Below, one piece after another: positions 28,738-41,068 of a DNA stretch of 64,000 nucleotides (within the stretch, counting starts at the first letter, position 1; each line of letters opens with the position of its first letter). Source of the DNA: Paraglaciecola mesophila KMM 241 (lineage in GTDB: Bacteria > Pseudomonadota > Gammaproteobacteria > Enterobacterales > Alteromonadaceae); the NCBI RefSeq assembly GCF_000315015.1, contig NZ_BAEP01000004.1, positions 186,001 through 250,000 on the forward strand, given 5' to 3'. The notes under the pieces are model-generated. The model was not told the origin of the DNA and searched no databases. It saw only the letters and a list, made by a program, of their open reading frames with translations. A program made the position numbers and the translations under genes.

Positions 28738-30498
28738 TTAAAATGCGTCCTCGGGTAAAGCCATGATGCTTTCGCTGCCAGCTTGAATCGATGCGAAACA
28801 CGCCTGGGTGCGCACCACCATATGCTCACAGAAGAATTGAGCAGAAATCAGCTTAGCGTTTAAGAACTCCCTGTTCCCCTCGCCTGCATCTAGTTTCGCT
28901 TTGGCTTGCATCGCACTTTTGGCCATTAACCAACCGCCACACAAATAACCAAACAACATCATAAAGTTTACACTGGCGCTGCCTGGTGCATTTCTATCTT
29001 GTGCTGCTGTATCGAGCAACCACTGGCGAGCTGCTATACCGCACTCAAGTGCCGTTTTACATTGCTGAGCTGCCAATGTGAATTGGCCGCCCATGGCATC
29101 AAACTTAGCTAAGTCTGTGGCAATTTCATCTAAAAGCGCGCCTAAAGCCTCACCTTTATTAACCAAGGTTTTACGCCCGACTAAATCCAGTGCCTGTACG
29201 CCTGTAGTGCCTTCATAGATAGTTAAAATTCTGGCATCTCGATAGAACTGCGCTGAGCCTGTTTCTTCGATAAAGCCCATACCACCGTGAATTTGCGTAC
29301 CTAGGTAGGTCAATTCTTGAGACAACTCAGTGCACCAGCCTTTGACTATTGGCGTAAACAACTCACTTCGAGCCCCATTGCCACGGTCAATTTCTGCTGC
29401 GGCCACCAAGCACAATGCGCGCATCGCCTCTGTAGATGACTTCATTTGCATCAACATACGACGCACATCAGGAAACTTCATAATAGTAAAGCGGCTGCCG
29501 TCTTTATTCGTGCCTTGTAAACGCTCTTTGGCGTACCCCAAAGCATGCTGATATGACGCTTCTGATATTGCTAAACCTTGCAAACCGACACCTTGACGGG
29601 CGTGATTCATCATGGTGAACATATAAGACAGACCTTTATGGGCTTCGCCCACCAAGTAGCCCTTCGCGCCACCATTGTCACCAAAGCTCATGACACAGGT
29701 CGGGCTGCCATGAATGCCCATTTTGTGCTCTAACGAAACACAATAAGCATCGTTGCGCTCAGCTGGAGCACCATTTTCATCCAAATTAAATTTGGGTACG
29801 ATGAACAGTGAAATACCTTTTACACCGGCTGGTGCATCAGGCAATCTTGCTAACACTAAATGCACGATATTATCGGTCATTTGGTGATCGCCCCAAGTGA
29901 TATAAATTTTTTGGCCAGTGATCAAATAATGATCATCATTTGGCACAGCTTTGGTTTTCACCGCAGCTAAGTCAGTACCAGCATCAGGCTCAGTAAGATT
30001 CATGGTACCTGGCCATTCACCGCTTAACATTTTAGGCAAATAAGACTGCTGTAAGTGCTCACTGCCGTGATGAGAAATCGACTCAATCGCGCCTTGGCTT
30101 AACAATGGGCATAAAGCGAACGCCATGTTAGACGTATGCCATACCTCATTAACTGCACTACCAAGTACATTCGGGAGGTTCTGACCGCCGAATTCCTCAG
30201 CACCGGTTAGCGATGCCCAACCACCCTCCACGTATTCTTGATAGGCTTGTGCAAATCCGGCTGTTTCTTGCACACCTGGGCCGCCGTCTTTGTCAATCAT
30301 ACTCGGATGTTGTAAATCACCGACCTTGTTCAATGGCGCTAATACGCCGCTACCTAGTTTGCCAGCTTCAGCCAATATAACGCTTGCCAGCTCGCCATTG
30401 ATGTCCTCTTGCCCCATGTCAGCGCAAAGCTTATCGAAGTCAACCAGTTCATTGAGGACAAACTCAGCATCTGCTAAAGGGTGTGTGTAATCACTCAT
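28738..30498 (-). CDS. Acyl-CoA dehydrogenase (long form with C-terminal extension)
   Basis: FAD enzyme that introduces the trans-2 double bond in acyl-CoA during beta-oxidation and passes electrons to ETF. 586 residues: N-terminal, middle and C-terminal ACAD domains plus the extra ~130-residue C-terminal domain of the AcdA/FadE5-like group. Motifs are MNLTEPDAGTDLAAVKT, KIYITWGDH, and the catalytic base Glu in ILTIYEGTTGVQALDLVGR. Lies 20 bases after etfA, so enzyme and electron acceptor are co-expressed. Chain-length preference unknown. Confidence 0.95.
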   Translation of the reverse strand: MSDYTHPLADAEFVLNELVDFDKLCADMGQEDINGELASVILAEAGKLGSGVLAPLNKVGDLQHPSMIDKDGGPGVQETAGFAQAYQEYVEGGWASLTGAEEFGGQNLPNVLGSAVNEVWHTSNMAFALCPLLSQGAIESISHHGSEHLQQSYLPKMLSGEWPGTMNLTEPDAGTDLAAVKTKAVPNDDHYLITGQKIYITWGDHQMTDNIVHLVLARLPDAPAGVKGISLFIVPKFNLDENGAPAERNDAYCVSLEHKMGIHGSPTCVMSFGDNGGAKGYLVGEAHKGLSYMFTMMNHARQGVGLQGLAISEASYQHALGYAKERLQGTNKDGSRFTIMKFPDVRRMLMQMKSSTEAMRALCLVAAAEIDRGNGARSELFTPIVKGWCTELSQELTYLGTQIHGGMGFIEETGSAQFYRDARILTIYEGTTGVQALDLVGRKTLVNKGEALGALLDEIATDLAKFDAMGGQFTLAAQQCKTALECGIAARQWLLDTAAQDRNAPGSASVNFMMLFGYLCGGWLMAKSAMQAKAKLDAGEGNREFLNAKLISAQFFCEHMVVRTQACFASIQAGSESIMALPEDAF

Positions 30499-30518
30499 AA
30501 TTTAACTCGCTTGCGTTT

Positions 30519-31454
30519 CTATACGTGGTTGGTTAATTCAGGAATAACATCGAACAAATCGGCTACCAAGCCATAATCTGCTACTTGGAAAATAGGCGCA
30601 TCTTCATCTTTGTTGATAGCCACAATCACTTTGGAATCTTTCATACCGGCTAAGTGTTGTATGGCACCGGAAATACCCACGGCAATATACAAGTCAGGTG
30701 CAACCACTTTACCTGTTTGACCAACTTGCATGTCGTTCGGTACAAATCCAGCATCAACCGCAGCACGAGATGCCCCAACAGCGGCACCGAGTTTGTCAGC
30801 CAAGCCGTATAGGATCTCGAAATTGTCGCCGTTACCCATGCCACGACCACCTGATACAACAATTGAAGCAGCAGTTAGCTCTGGGCGGTCAGATTTAGCT
30901 AGCTCTTCGCTTACAAAGCGTGACTGCCCGCTGTCACATTGCTCGCTGATAACATCAACAGTGGCAGAACCACCCTGTGCACTCACAGCGTCAAAGCCAG
31001 TACCACGTATGGTAAGTAGCTTGATATTGTCCTTTGAGGTGACAGTTGCAATGGCGTTACCTGCATAGATAGGACGCAAAAATGTCTGTGCAGAGACAAC
31101 ACCTGTTACATCAGAAATCTGATTCACATCAAGCAAGGCTGCTACACGCGGCAAGTAGTTTTTACCACTGGTTGTGGCAGGAGCAAGCACGTGGCTGTAG
31201 CCGCTAGCAAGGCTTGTTACTAATTTAGCGATATTCTCAGCCAACTGATGCTCATAGGCAGCATCATCAGCGTGAAGCACTTTCCCAACGCCTGAGACTG
31301 CCTTTGCTGCATCCACTACGCTTTGGCAGTTATGGCCAGCAACTAGCAGTACTATGTCACCACCAATTTGCTGCGCAGCAGCTAAGGTATTTAGGGTAAC
31401 AGGCTTAAGTTCTTGGTTATCATGTTCGGCAATGACCAAAGTTGTCATATTCAT
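30519..31454 (-). CDS. etfA: Electron transfer flavoprotein alpha subunit
   Basis: FAD-binding subunit of ETF, which carries electrons from acyl-CoA dehydrogenases to ETF-quinone oxidoreductase. 311 residues. The FAD signature spans [60 protein letters not shown] and [19 protein letters not shown]. Sits between etfB and the acyl-CoA dehydrogenase with gaps of 19-20 bases. Confidence 0.97.
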   Translation of the reverse strand: MNMTTLVIAEHDNQELKPVTLNTLAAAQQIGGDIVLLVAGHNCQSVVDAAKAVSGVGKVLHADDAAYEHQLAENIAKLVTSLASGYSHVLAPATTSGKNYLPRVAALLDVNQISDVTGVVSAQTFLRPIYAGNAIATVTSKDNIKLLTIRGTGFDAVSAQGGSATVDVISEQCDSGQSRFVSEELAKSDRPELTAASIVVSGGRGMGNGDNFEILYGLADKLGAAVGASRAAVDAGFVPNDMQVGQTGKVVAPDLYIAVGISGAIQHLAGMKDSKVIVAINKDEDAPIFQVADYGLVADLFDVIPELTNHV

Positions 31455-31473
31455 TTCTCCTATTACGTACTAC

Positions 31474-32223
31474 TTAAAGTACCTTAGCTTCGTTTTTCAA
31501 TTTTTCGACTAGTTCAGCCACCGACTCAACTTTTATGCCAGCTTGACGCTGAGCAGGCGCGCTAACGCTTTCTAGGGTGATGTTATTTCTCACTTCAACA
31601 CCCAAATCACTTGGGGTTTTCACCTCCAAAGGCTTACGCTTGGCTTTCATGATATTCGGCAGTGAAGCGTAACGAGGTTCGTTCAGACGTAAATCTGTGG
31701 TGATGATAGCGGGCATATTAAGCTCTAAGGTTTGTAAACCGCCATCAATCTCACGTGTGACTTGAACCTTATCACCGTCAACTTTAACTTCTGAGGCGAA
31801 AGTCGCTTGTGGTTGGTCAAGTAACGCAGCTAACATTTGCCCGGTTTGATTATTATCAGAATCAATAGACTGCTTACCTAGGATCACTAGGCCCGGCTGC
31901 TCTTCGTCAACCACTGCTTTTAACAATTTAGCGATGCTTAGCGCATCTGCTGATGTATCTAGTTCAATCTGAATACCGCGATCAGCGCCGAGGGCAAGAG
32001 CAGTACGAATTTGCTCTTGGCAGGCTTTGGTTCCTATCGACACCACAACTACTTCGCTGGCAACACCGGCTTCTTTTAAACGAACAGCCTCTTCAACCGC
32101 GATTTCGCAAAACGGGTTCATGGCCATTTTGACGTTGGTTAAATCTACATCTGTGTTATCTGCTTTAACACGCACCTTGACGTTGTAATCAATGACTCGT
32201 TTTACCGCTACTAATATTTTCAT
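31474..32223 (-). CDS. etfB: Electron transfer flavoprotein beta subunit
   Basis: AMP-binding partner of EtfA. 249 residues beginning [20 protein letters not shown], with [19 protein letters not shown] and the family block [20 protein letters not shown]. First gene of the etfB-etfA-acd operon; the promoter should lie in the 447-base gap upstream. No ETF-quinone oxidoreductase gene is present in the window. Confidence 0.97.
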   Translation of the reverse strand: MKILVAVKRVIDYNVKVRVKADNTDVDLTNVKMAMNPFCEIAVEEAVRLKEAGVASEVVVVSIGTKACQEQIRTALALGADRGIQIELDTSADALSIAKLLKAVVDEEQPGLVILGKQSIDSDNNQTGQMLAALLDQPQATFASEVKVDGDKVQVTREIDGGLQTLELNMPAIITTDLRLNEPRYASLPNIMKAKRKPLEVKTPSDLGVEVRNNITLESVSAPAQRQAGIKVESVAELVEKLKNEAKVL

Positions 32224-32670
32224 ATTTGTCTCACTTTGTTTGTGACCAGTTCGGAAATGTCCGCCGAGGTAAGCTCAGCACTATCTAGTATAATCTTGCG
32301 TTTTCTTATGGCTCAATTTTGGTATGAACGGGGGCATTCCACAAGATCTAAAAAAGTCTAACAATTAGCATAAAGGGACAAAAAAATCGACTTTTTAGCT
32401 TGGCGCATCGGTTAGTCATAATTGACAATTATCATGCTATTCAATAGTTGTAGCTAATGATTTTGTACAGGTTGCAAAGACGCATGAAAAACAACATTAA
32501 CTTTAAAGGTCTCTAAATAAAGCGTGTACCGTACAAAATAGACTACAGGTGTGTGGTGGATAAGAAACGATTAAGCGCCAGCAAAGCAAGGTAAAATGTT
32601 TTACAATCCGCGAAATTTTAAACTTGAGCCAGTCATCACAGGGCTTGCACCACATGAGCGTTGAATTCTT
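32224..32670. other. Divergent intergenic region etfB / pabA
   Basis: 447 bases without a supported gene. It must carry the etfB promoter on the minus strand and the pabA promoter on the plus strand. A TTGACA box at 32422-32427 is seen, but no good -10 follows at the right spacing. No clear operator was recognised. Confidence 0.5.
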
Positions 32671-33285
32671 TTGCTGTTGATCATTGATAACTATGACTCT
32701 TTTACCCACAACCTTGCGCGTTACTTTGTTACGCTAGGGCAAGACGTTAAAGTCGTGCGAAACGACGAGCTCACCTGTGAAGACATAACCGCACTAGAAC
32801 CAGACTACCTAGTGTTATCCCCTGGCCCTTGTACCCCAAATGAATCAGGTGTAACTCTTGATGCCATTAAACAATTTGCTGGCGTGATCCCTATGTTGGG
32901 TGTGTGCTTGGGTCATCAGGCTATCGCTCAGGTGTTTGGCGCAAAAATAGTGCGCGCGAACAATATAAAGCATGGCAAAACCTCTTATATTTCTCACGAT
33001 GCTAACGCCTTGTTTAACGGTGTCGACAATCCATTTATTGCCACGCGTTACCACTCATTGCTTGTGGATAACGAGTCCTTACCAGAAGATGTTGTAGTGA
33101 CTGCATGGTGTGACGAAACAGCACCTGAAGAAACTGCAGGTCATAGGGAGATTATGGCTATCGAACATCGCACATTAGCTATTTATGGTGTGCAATTTCA
33201 CCCAGAGTCATTGTTAAGCACCAGTGGTTTGCAAATTTTGGCTAACTTTCTAACCGAATCCGCAGATAAACTAACTAAAGCCTAG
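32671..33285 (+). CDS. pabA: Aminodeoxychorismate / anthranilate synthase glutaminase subunit
   Basis: Class I glutamine amidotransferase that supplies ammonia for p-aminobenzoate (folate) synthesis; such subunits can also serve anthranilate synthase. 204 residues. Nucleophile Cys is in LGVCLGHQAIAQVFGA, the His-Glu pair in QFHPESLLS, and the N-terminus LLIIDNYDSFTHNLARYF is canonical. The start must be non-ATG: a stop at 32662 precedes it, and the first family residues fall on TTG CTG TTG ATC ATT. pabA rather than trpG is preferred from the argD neighbourhood, not from catalytic features. Confidence 0.9.
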   Translation: MLLIIDNYDSFTHNLARYFVTLGQDVKVVRNDELTCEDITALEPDYLVLSPGPCTPNESGVTLDAIKQFAGVIPMLGVCLGHQAIAQVFGAKIVRANNIKHGKTSYISHDANALFNGVDNPFIATRYHSLLVDNESLPEDVVVTAWCDETAPEETAGHREIMAIEHRTLAIYGVQFHPESLLSTSGLQILANFLTESADKLTKA

Positions 33286-33364
33286 AAAACTGGCGTAAAA
33301 GTGAGGCACAATCCACTCTTAATAAAATATTTATACACTTAAACCAAGGTCCGCCGAACAATAA

Positions 33365-34519
33365 ATGACTGCATCATCCACATCAGCTCCCATCGTTGAA
33401 GCTCGCTTCAAGCAGCTTTTTATAGATCTTAAAGCCGCAAAGCAGCAACGTGCTGATGAGGACGCAAAGCCATCTTCAAAAAAAATAGTTCCTACCCGAG
33501 AATTGCTCGCGGTTGAAAAGCAGGCGAGAGAGGACAAAAAAGCCAATAAAGAAATTGTTGAGGATTATTTAGGCCGAGTATCGGCAAAATTACATAGAGA
33601 TATTGAGCTGCGTTTATCTGAAGCTTTGGCTGATCAAGAGGCCCTTGTTACTAAAGTATTGAGTATCGATGCGGTTATTCCACAAATCTTAGACCTATTG
33701 TCCGTTAAGGCATGCACGGTTTCGCGCATTGAAGTATTAGCCGCACAAATACCTTGGTTGTATAAAGATTTACTCAAGATGATTAACTCACCCAAATATC
33801 GACGTACCGATAGCAAGGGTAAAATTCTCACAGCGGACACTCTTCGGGTAGCATTAAGCTTTTTCGGGCTCGAAAATCTAAAGATGATTGTGCCGCTTTT
33901 AACCTTACGTCGTTGCCTCCCACAAATTACTGACCCCTACCCACAGATTAAACGCAGAATTTGGGAACAATGTATCGCTACGGCAATGTCTAGTAAGCGC
34001 CTCGCACGTTTTCATGATGTCAGTGAAAACCAAGCATTCACCGCTGGAATGCTGCAAAGTCTAGGGACGATAGCGGTCGTTAAGCTGTATTTCCGCATTT
34101 TTGATCAAGTACAACTTGAAGCATTAAAAGAAACGCAGAAAACACTCAAACACCAACGCCATGGTGCACTTACAAAAGTTGAGCCCTCTGGGGATGTATT
34201 ATTATCTATGCTGGAAAAATATGTACCCCAGGCCACGGCGAGCATTATTCAGGGCTTGCACTTTCAGCGTTTATTTTTGCATGGTGCTTTTGAACAACTT
34301 GCCATTACAGAAAACGGCGAAGAGCCGCTGCCTCTAACCACTGTGTTATTGCAAGGCAATGCATACGCAAAGTATCGAATATTAAAGTTTCACGAATTAG
34401 TCACCATCGAAGAAGCAAAAGATTACCTACGTAAATACAAGTTCCCTGTGGGCTCGTTAGAAGTATTAAAAACCACTGATATGCGCTCAATTGGCTTAGA
34501 AGCAGAGGTTACTGAATAA
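33365..34519 (+). CDS. HDOD-domain protein
   Basis: 384-residue soluble protein whose centre resembles the HDOD signalling domain (residues about 105-300: LDLLSVKACTVSRIEVLAAQ, VALSFFGLENLKMIVPLLTL, NQAFTAGMLQSLGTIAVVKL). The HD metal residues are not evident, as is usual for HDOD proteins. The N-terminus is a charged, Lys/Ala/Glu-rich helix. It lies between pabA (79 bases) and argD (267 bases). HDOD proteins take part in signalling and stress control; the specific role here is unknown. Confidence 0.75.
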   Translation: MTASSTSAPIVEARFKQLFIDLKAAKQQRADEDAKPSSKKIVPTRELLAVEKQAREDKKANKEIVEDYLGRVSAKLHRDIELRLSEALADQEALVTKVLSIDAVIPQILDLLSVKACTVSRIEVLAAQIPWLYKDLLKMINSPKYRRTDSKGKILTADTLRVALSFFGLENLKMIVPLLTLRRCLPQITDPYPQIKRRIWEQCIATAMSSKRLARFHDVSENQAFTAGMLQSLGTIAVVKLYFRIFDQVQLEALKETQKTLKHQRHGALTKVEPSGDVLLSMLEKYVPQATASIIQGLHFQRLFLHGAFEQLAITENGEEPLPLTTVLLQGNAYAKYRILKFHELVTIEEAKDYLRKYKFPVGSLEVLKTTDMRSIGLEAEVTE

Positions 34520-35992
<1,473 letters not shown>

Positions 35993-36013
35993 TCCACCAC
36001 AGAGAATGCGAAC

Positions 36014-37048
36014 ATGATCATTATTCGCCCGATACAGCACAGCGATTACGCTGTACTGCACGACATTGCTGTTGAATCAGGCATAGGGTTTACCTCTTTG
36101 CCTGTGAATGAAACTTTGTTAAAAAGCAAAATCACGGATTCTGAAGCGGCTTTTCAAGCACACATCAGCCAACCAGGTAATGAGAGTTACTTGTTCGTAA
36201 TGGAAGACACGAGCACAGGTCAGGTAGTCGGTACAAGTGGAATTGCCTCAAGTGTTGGCCTTGACGATGCATTTTATCACTATCACCTAAGTAAAGTGGT
36301 CCATGCATCCCGTGAACTCGATGTTTACAATACAGCTGAAATACTGACCCTGTGCAACGATTACACTGGTGTATCAGAAATATGCACCTTGTTTTTACGT
36401 GAATCTGCGCGCAAGGGTAACTGCGGCCGCTTCCTGTCTAAAGTGCGCTTTTTATTTATGATGGAACACAAAGAGCGCTTTGCAGAAACCGTTATCGCCG
36501 AAATGCGCGGTATCAGTGATGAAGATGGCAAGTCACCGTTTTGGCAATGGTTAGAGGAACACTTTTTCTCAATGGACTTCCCTACCGCGGATTACCTTAC
36601 TGGCATAGGTCAGAAACAGTTCATTGCAGAATTAATGCCCAAGTACCCTATTTACGTGAGCTTGCTCAGTAAAGAAGCTCAAGCGGTTATCGGCAAAGTG
36701 CATGACAAAACAAAACCCGCACTAAGGCTACTAGAAAGTGAAGGCTTTAGCTGTCGAGGTTACGTTGATATTTTTGACGCAGGCCCAACAGTAGAAGCAA
36801 ACCTAACCCATATTCGCACTGCTCAAGCAAGTCGTAAAATGGCCGTTAGAATTGATGACAAAGCGTCAGCAACAGAGACCGAGTATTTTGTGATCAACAC
36901 GAAAATCACAGAATTTCGCGCCATTGCCACGTATCTCAATATTGATGAAGCAAACGAGCAGGCCATAATCTCTCAGGCTGCAGCAGATCATCTTGGTATT
37001 CAAGATGGTGAGTTTATCCGCTTCGCTCCGACAACATTTAAGGTGTAA
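36014..37048 (+). CDS. astA: Arginine N-succinyltransferase
   Basis: First step of the AST pathway: succinyl-CoA + L-arginine to N2-succinylarginine. 344 residues with a GNAT-type fold. The text MIIIRPIQHSDYAVLHDIAV, ESYLFVMEDTSTGQVVGTSG, LTLCNDYTGVSEICTLFL and FARHFLS-like RKGNCGRFLSKVRFLFM is family-typical. Three bases separate it from astD. astB and astE are not in the window. Confidence 0.95.
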   Translation: MIIIRPIQHSDYAVLHDIAVESGIGFTSLPVNETLLKSKITDSEAAFQAHISQPGNESYLFVMEDTSTGQVVGTSGIASSVGLDDAFYHYHLSKVVHASRELDVYNTAEILTLCNDYTGVSEICTLFLRESARKGNCGRFLSKVRFLFMMEHKERFAETVIAEMRGISDEDGKSPFWQWLEEHFFSMDFPTADYLTGIGQKQFIAELMPKYPIYVSLLSKEAQAVIGKVHDKTKPALRLLESEGFSCRGYVDIFDAGPTVEANLTHIRTAQASRKMAVRIDDKASATETEYFVINTKITEFRAIATYLNIDEANEQAIISQAAADHLGIQDGEFIRFAPTTFKV

Positions 37049-37051
37049 TGT

Positions 37052-38524
37052 ATGACACAGCAAACCCATTTTATTGCAGGCCAATGGCATGCAGGACAAG
37101 GCCATGATATCGAATCAATCGATCCGGCTAAAAAGCGTCAAATTTGGCAGGCTAAATCGGCCTCAGCAGAGCAAGTGAATCAAGCGGTCAGTAGCGCTCG
37201 AGAAGCAACCCTAGCTTGGGCTGCCTTCACGTTTGAAGAGCGACTCGCTTATGTAAAACGTTTCGGTGAACTACTGGCTGAAAACAAAGATATGTTGGCC
37301 TTAACAATTGCCCAAGAAACTGGTAAGCCACTGTGGGAAACCGCCACGGAAGTCGGCGCCATGATGGGTAAAATTGGTATTTCAGAACGTGCCTACCAAG
37401 AACGTACCGGCCTGGTAGAAAACCCAATGCCTGTAGGTAAAGCGTTCATTCGCCACAAGCCCCACGGCGTTGTAGCAGTCTTTGGCCCATACAACTTCCC
37501 TGGTCACTTGCCTAACGGCCATATTGTACCTGCCTTGTTAGCAGGTAACTGTATCGTATTCAAGCCTAGCGACTTAACCCCATTAGTGGCTGAAAAGACC
37601 GTTCAGTTATGGCAAAAAGCTGGTTTACCTAAAGGCGTGCTTAACTTAGTGCAGGGTGAAGTAGAAACAGGTAAGGCCCTTGCGGCGCACCCTGACCTTG
37701 ACGGCCTATTTTTCACCGGTAGCTCTCGCACTGGTAAAATATTGCATGAGCAATACGCTGGTCACCCTGGCAAAATTTTAGCGTTAGAAATGGGCGGTAA
37801 TAACCCCTTAATCGTAAAAGATGTAAGCGATATTGACGCTACAGTGCACGATATTATTCAATCTGCGTTTGTCACCTCTGGGCAACGATGCACCTGTGCT
37901 CGCAAACTGTTTTTAGAAAACAACGCTCAAGGTGATGCCATTCTTGCTCGCCTAATCGAAGTGACTAAAAACATTAAAGTCGGCGATTACGACGCTGACG
38001 AACAACCCTTTATGGGCGCTATGATTTCTAAAAATGCTGCTAACGCTATGGTAACGGCGCAGCAACAGTTGCTTGATCTAGGGGCAACCTCGCTGGTAGA
38101 ACTGACTCACTTAGATACTGAATCTGGCTTTGTAAGCCCAGGTATTATTGACGTGACGGCCATGGTTGAACAGATGCCTGATGAAGAGCACTTTGGCCCG
38201 TTGTTAAAAGTGGTTCGCTTCGATGATTTTGACCGAGCGATTTCACTGGGTAACAATACCAAATTTGGTTTATCTGCTGGCTTATTGTCTGACAGTGAAG
38301 ATTTATATCAGTATTTCTACCAACGTATTCGCGCGGGTATCGTCAATTGGAACCGCCCTATTACTGGCGCTAGCGGCGCAGCACCGTTTGGCGGAGTCGG
38401 TGAAAGTGGTAACCATAGAGCCAGCGCCTATTACGCCGCTGACTACTGTGCATACCCTGTTGCATCTGTCGAATTAGAAAAAGTCACTTTACCAGGTAGC
38501 CTAAATCCTGGTTTGAACTTCTAG
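37052..38524 (+). CDS. astD: N-succinylglutamate 5-semialdehyde dehydrogenase
   Basis: NAD-dependent aldehyde dehydrogenase, fourth AST step, giving N-succinylglutamate. 490 residues. Active-site Cys is in [15 protein letters not shown], general base Glu in [13 protein letters not shown], and NAD loop [33 protein letters not shown] is typical of AstD. Last gene of argD-astA-astD, followed by a terminator. Confidence 0.96.
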   Translation: MTQQTHFIAGQWHAGQGHDIESIDPAKKRQIWQAKSASAEQVNQAVSSAREATLAWAAFTFEERLAYVKRFGELLAENKDMLALTIAQETGKPLWETATEVGAMMGKIGISERAYQERTGLVENPMPVGKAFIRHKPHGVVAVFGPYNFPGHLPNGHIVPALLAGNCIVFKPSDLTPLVAEKTVQLWQKAGLPKGVLNLVQGEVETGKALAAHPDLDGLFFTGSSRTGKILHEQYAGHPGKILALEMGGNNPLIVKDVSDIDATVHDIIQSAFVTSGQRCTCARKLFLENNAQGDAILARLIEVTKNIKVGDYDADEQPFMGAMISKNAANAMVTAQQQLLDLGATSLVELTHLDTESGFVSPGIIDVTAMVEQMPDEEHFGPLLKVVRFDDFDRAISLGNNTKFGLSAGLLSDSEDLYQYFYQRIRAGIVNWNRPITGASGAAPFGGVGESGNHRASAYYAADYCAYPVASVELEKVTLPGSLNPGLNF

Positions 38525-38583
38525 CTAGACAACACTACATTAGACATTGCTGCGGGGTGATTACCCCACATGATGATTTTATT

Positions 38584-38606
38584 AAGCCTGCTATGCAGGC
38601 TTTTTT
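38584..38606 (+). terminator. Terminator after astD
   Basis: AAGCCTGC (38584-38591), loop TAT, then GCAGGCTT (38595-38602) and a T run. Confidence 0.92.
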
Positions 38607-38721
38607 GTATCTCTTGACCACAAATTTTGGATTTAGGGGATGACAGAACACGCTTTACATCTTAAAATCCATTAATAATATAATAGTACTAATTAACCAA
38701 TCATTAACATGGTGTGTCTAA

Positions 38722-39771
38722 ATGTCTAAATTCGATCCTGTAGATCACTCTCATCGCCGTCGTAATCCATTGACCAATGACTGGGTGCTCGTGTCCCCTC
38801 ATAGGGCTAAACGCCCTTGGCAAGGTCAAGTGGAAAAGCCGCAACAAAATGATAGCGCGGCGCACGATCCCAGTTGTTATCTATGCGCCGGTAATACTCG
38901 CATTAATGGTGAAGTGAATCCTGAATATAAAGACACCTTCGTTTTCACCAATGACTTTGCAGCATTAATGAAAGACACACCTGCGTCAGAGCAAGAAAAT
39001 GATGATTTATTTACGGTAGAAGCCGCTCGCGGCACCAGTCGTGTTATTTGTTTTTCACCGGCGCACAATAAGTCGCTGCCTGAACTGCCGTTACCTGCGC
39101 TTGAGAAAGTCGTACAGACGTGGCGTGACCAAGTGGCTGAGTTATCCAAGGATCACGCATGGGTTCAAGTATTTGAGAACAAAGGCGCAGCCATGGGCTG
39201 CTCTAATCCTCATCCCCATGGCCAAGTATGGGCGAATGACTTTATACCGAATGAAGTACGTAAAGCTGATGTCAACCAACGTGCCTATTTCGACAAGCAC
39301 AACAGCTCACTTTTGCTCGACTATGCGCAGAAAGAATCAGCCAGTGGTGAGCGTACTGTGGTCGAAACCGATCATTGGATTGCTGTTGTACCTTATTGGG
39401 CAGCTTGGCCTTTCGAGACACTTTTAATGCCTAAATTCAGCTGTGCCCGTTTTGACGAGATGAACGACGCACAACAAGCGGACTTAGCCGTAGCCCTTAA
39501 GAAACTCACTAGCCGCTACGACAATTTATTCCAGTGCTCTTTCCCTTACTCAATGGGTTGGCACGGCGCACCACATAACTCTGATGTCACTGAGCATTGG
39601 CAGTTGCATGCACATTTTTATCCACCGCTATTACGCTCAGCCACTGTGCGTAAGTTTATGGTGGGGTATGAAATGATGGCAGAGCCACAACGCGACCTTA
39701 CCCCAGAGCAAGCGGCACAAAAGCTACAAGCCTTGAGTGATGTTCATTACAACGAATCAAACGGAGCCTAG
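38722..39771 (+). CDS. galT: Galactose-1-phosphate uridylyltransferase
   Basis: Leloir pathway: transfers UMP from UDP-glucose to galactose 1-phosphate. 349 residues. Active-site HPHGQVW lies in [13 protein letters not shown]; the N-terminal [22 protein letters not shown], zinc-site Cys pair in SCYLCAGN, and C-terminal [24 protein letters not shown] are diagnostic. galK follows after 4 bases. galE is not adjacent. Confidence 0.97.
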   Translation: MSKFDPVDHSHRRRNPLTNDWVLVSPHRAKRPWQGQVEKPQQNDSAAHDPSCYLCAGNTRINGEVNPEYKDTFVFTNDFAALMKDTPASEQENDDLFTVEAARGTSRVICFSPAHNKSLPELPLPALEKVVQTWRDQVAELSKDHAWVQVFENKGAAMGCSNPHPHGQVWANDFIPNEVRKADVNQRAYFDKHNSSLLLDYAQKESASGERTVVETDHWIAVVPYWAAWPFETLLMPKFSCARFDEMNDAQQADLAVALKKLTSRYDNLFQCSFPYSMGWHGAPHNSDVTEHWQLHAHFYPPLLRSATVRKFMVGYEMMAEPQRDLTPEQAAQKLQALSDVHYNESNGA

Positions 39772-39775
39772 TGGG

Positions 39776-40945
39776 ATGAAAATTATTTCTCAACAAGCCA
39801 TTGACGACCTAAACGCCATTTATCTTGAGGTGTTTCAAACACCACCCGCGCGTCACTTTCAAGCCCCAGGGCGTGTGAATTTGATTGGTGAACACACTGA
39901 CTACAACGACGGTTTTGTATTACCTTGTGCTATTAACTACCAAACACTAGTGGCTGTAACGCCTAGAGAAGATGACCTAGTGCGTGTTGTCGCTGCAGAT
40001 TATGGCAACGAACGCGACGAATTTTCACTAAGCTCTAACATAGAGCCCCACCCTACTCAGCTATGGAGTAATTACATCCGTGGCGTGATCAAACATCTGC
40101 AGATGCGCGGCTTAAAATTTAAAGGCGTGGACATGGTAGTAACAGGCAATGTGCCACAGGGTGCAGGCCTTAGCTCTTCTGCGTCACTTGAAGTGGCCAT
40201 CGGTGAAACATTTCGTCAGTTATTTGATTTACCGCTTACCTCTGCTGATGTGGCGCTTAATGGTCAAGAAGCTGAAAACCAATTTGTGGGTTGTAACTGC
40301 GGCATTATGGATCAAATGGTCAGTGCGTGTGGCGCGCAAAACAATGCGCTATTGCTAGATTGCCGTTCACTGGAAACACAACTTATCTCCATGCCGAAAG
40401 AGCTTGATGTGGTTATTATCAACTCAAACGTCAAACGCGGCTTAGTTGACAGCGAATACAATACCCGCCGTGAACAGTGCGAAGAAGCTGCTCGTATTCT
40501 GGGTATCAAAGCGCTACGTGACATTAGCTTGGTGGACTTGCAAGCCCAAAAGGGCAAGCTGCCCGAGGTAGTGTATCGCCGTGCTCACCATGTGGTGTCT
40601 GACAGCGAACGTACACTGCAAGCAGCTGATGCTTTGCGCTCTGGTGACGCAAAAACCTTGTCTCGTTTGATGGCTGAATCACATGCATCTATGCGTGATG
40701 ATTTTGAAATCACGGTTAAGCCCATTGATTTTATTGTAGCGACCCTTGCAGAGTATCTAGGCGAGCACGGCGGTGTACGTATGACTGGTGGCGGTTTCGG
40801 TGGTTGTATCGTTGCTCTCATGCCAAGAGAAATGGTCGCTGGTGCCCAGCAGTTAATTGCTGAGCGATATGAAGCTGAAACGGGTTATCAAGAAACGTTT
40901 TATGTTTGCTGCGCCAGTGATGGTGCAGGTGAAGTACGCTTTTAA
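39776..40945 (+). CDS. galK: Galactokinase
   Basis: Phosphorylates alpha-D-galactose at C1 (GHMP kinase). ATG 39776 is preferred over an upstream in-frame GTG at 39737: it leaves the usual ~389 residues and a 4-base gap to galT. Motifs: [35 protein letters not shown] (phosphate loop), [13 protein letters not shown] with the catalytic Asp, and [16 protein letters not shown]. The stop is followed at once by a hexanucleotide repeat. Confidence 0.97.
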   Translation: MKIISQQAIDDLNAIYLEVFQTPPARHFQAPGRVNLIGEHTDYNDGFVLPCAINYQTLVAVTPREDDLVRVVAADYGNERDEFSLSSNIEPHPTQLWSNYIRGVIKHLQMRGLKFKGVDMVVTGNVPQGAGLSSSASLEVAIGETFRQLFDLPLTSADVALNGQEAENQFVGCNCGIMDQMVSACGAQNNALLLDCRSLETQLISMPKELDVVIINSNVKRGLVDSEYNTRREQCEEAARILGIKALRDISLVDLQAQKGKLPEVVYRRAHHVVSDSERTLQAADALRSGDAKTLSRLMAESHASMRDDFEITVKPIDFIVATLAEYLGEHGGVRMTGGGFGGCIVALMPREMVAGAQQLIAERYEAETGYQETFYVCCASDGAGEVRF

Positions 40946-40947
40946 CG

Positions 40948-41009
40948 CACTTACACTTACACTTACACTTACACTTACACTTACACTTACACTTACACTT
41001 ACACTTACA
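40948..41009 (+). repeat. Hexanucleotide tandem repeat (CACTTA)n in the galK 3' untranslated region
   Basis: 62 bases of perfect CACTTA repetition, a little over 10 copies. It starts 2 bases after the galK stop codon and ends just before the terminator hairpin. The unit is a multiple of three, so an open frame reading Leu-Thr repeats runs through it by chance. Slippage would change only UTR length. Confidence 0.98.
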
Positions 41010-41011
41010 AC

Positions 41012-41050
41012 AAAGGTAGCGGTTATCTTGTATAACTCGCTACCTTTTTT
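41012..41050 (+). terminator. Terminator of galTK
   Basis: AAAGGTAGCG (41012-41021) pairs with CGCTACCTTT (41038-41047), with an inner TTAT/ATAA extension, then a T run. The tandem repeat separates it from the stop codon. Confidence 0.9.
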
Positions 41051-41068
41051 ATGTCTTTTGTTAATGTA

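Noticed and set aside
32503-32709. 68-codon minus-strand frame upstream of pabA
   Set aside because: It overlaps the pabA start and lacks a ribosome-binding site or family resemblance.
40948-41009. CRISPR-like array
   Set aside because: The unit is 6 bases with no spacers; it is a simple tandem repeat.
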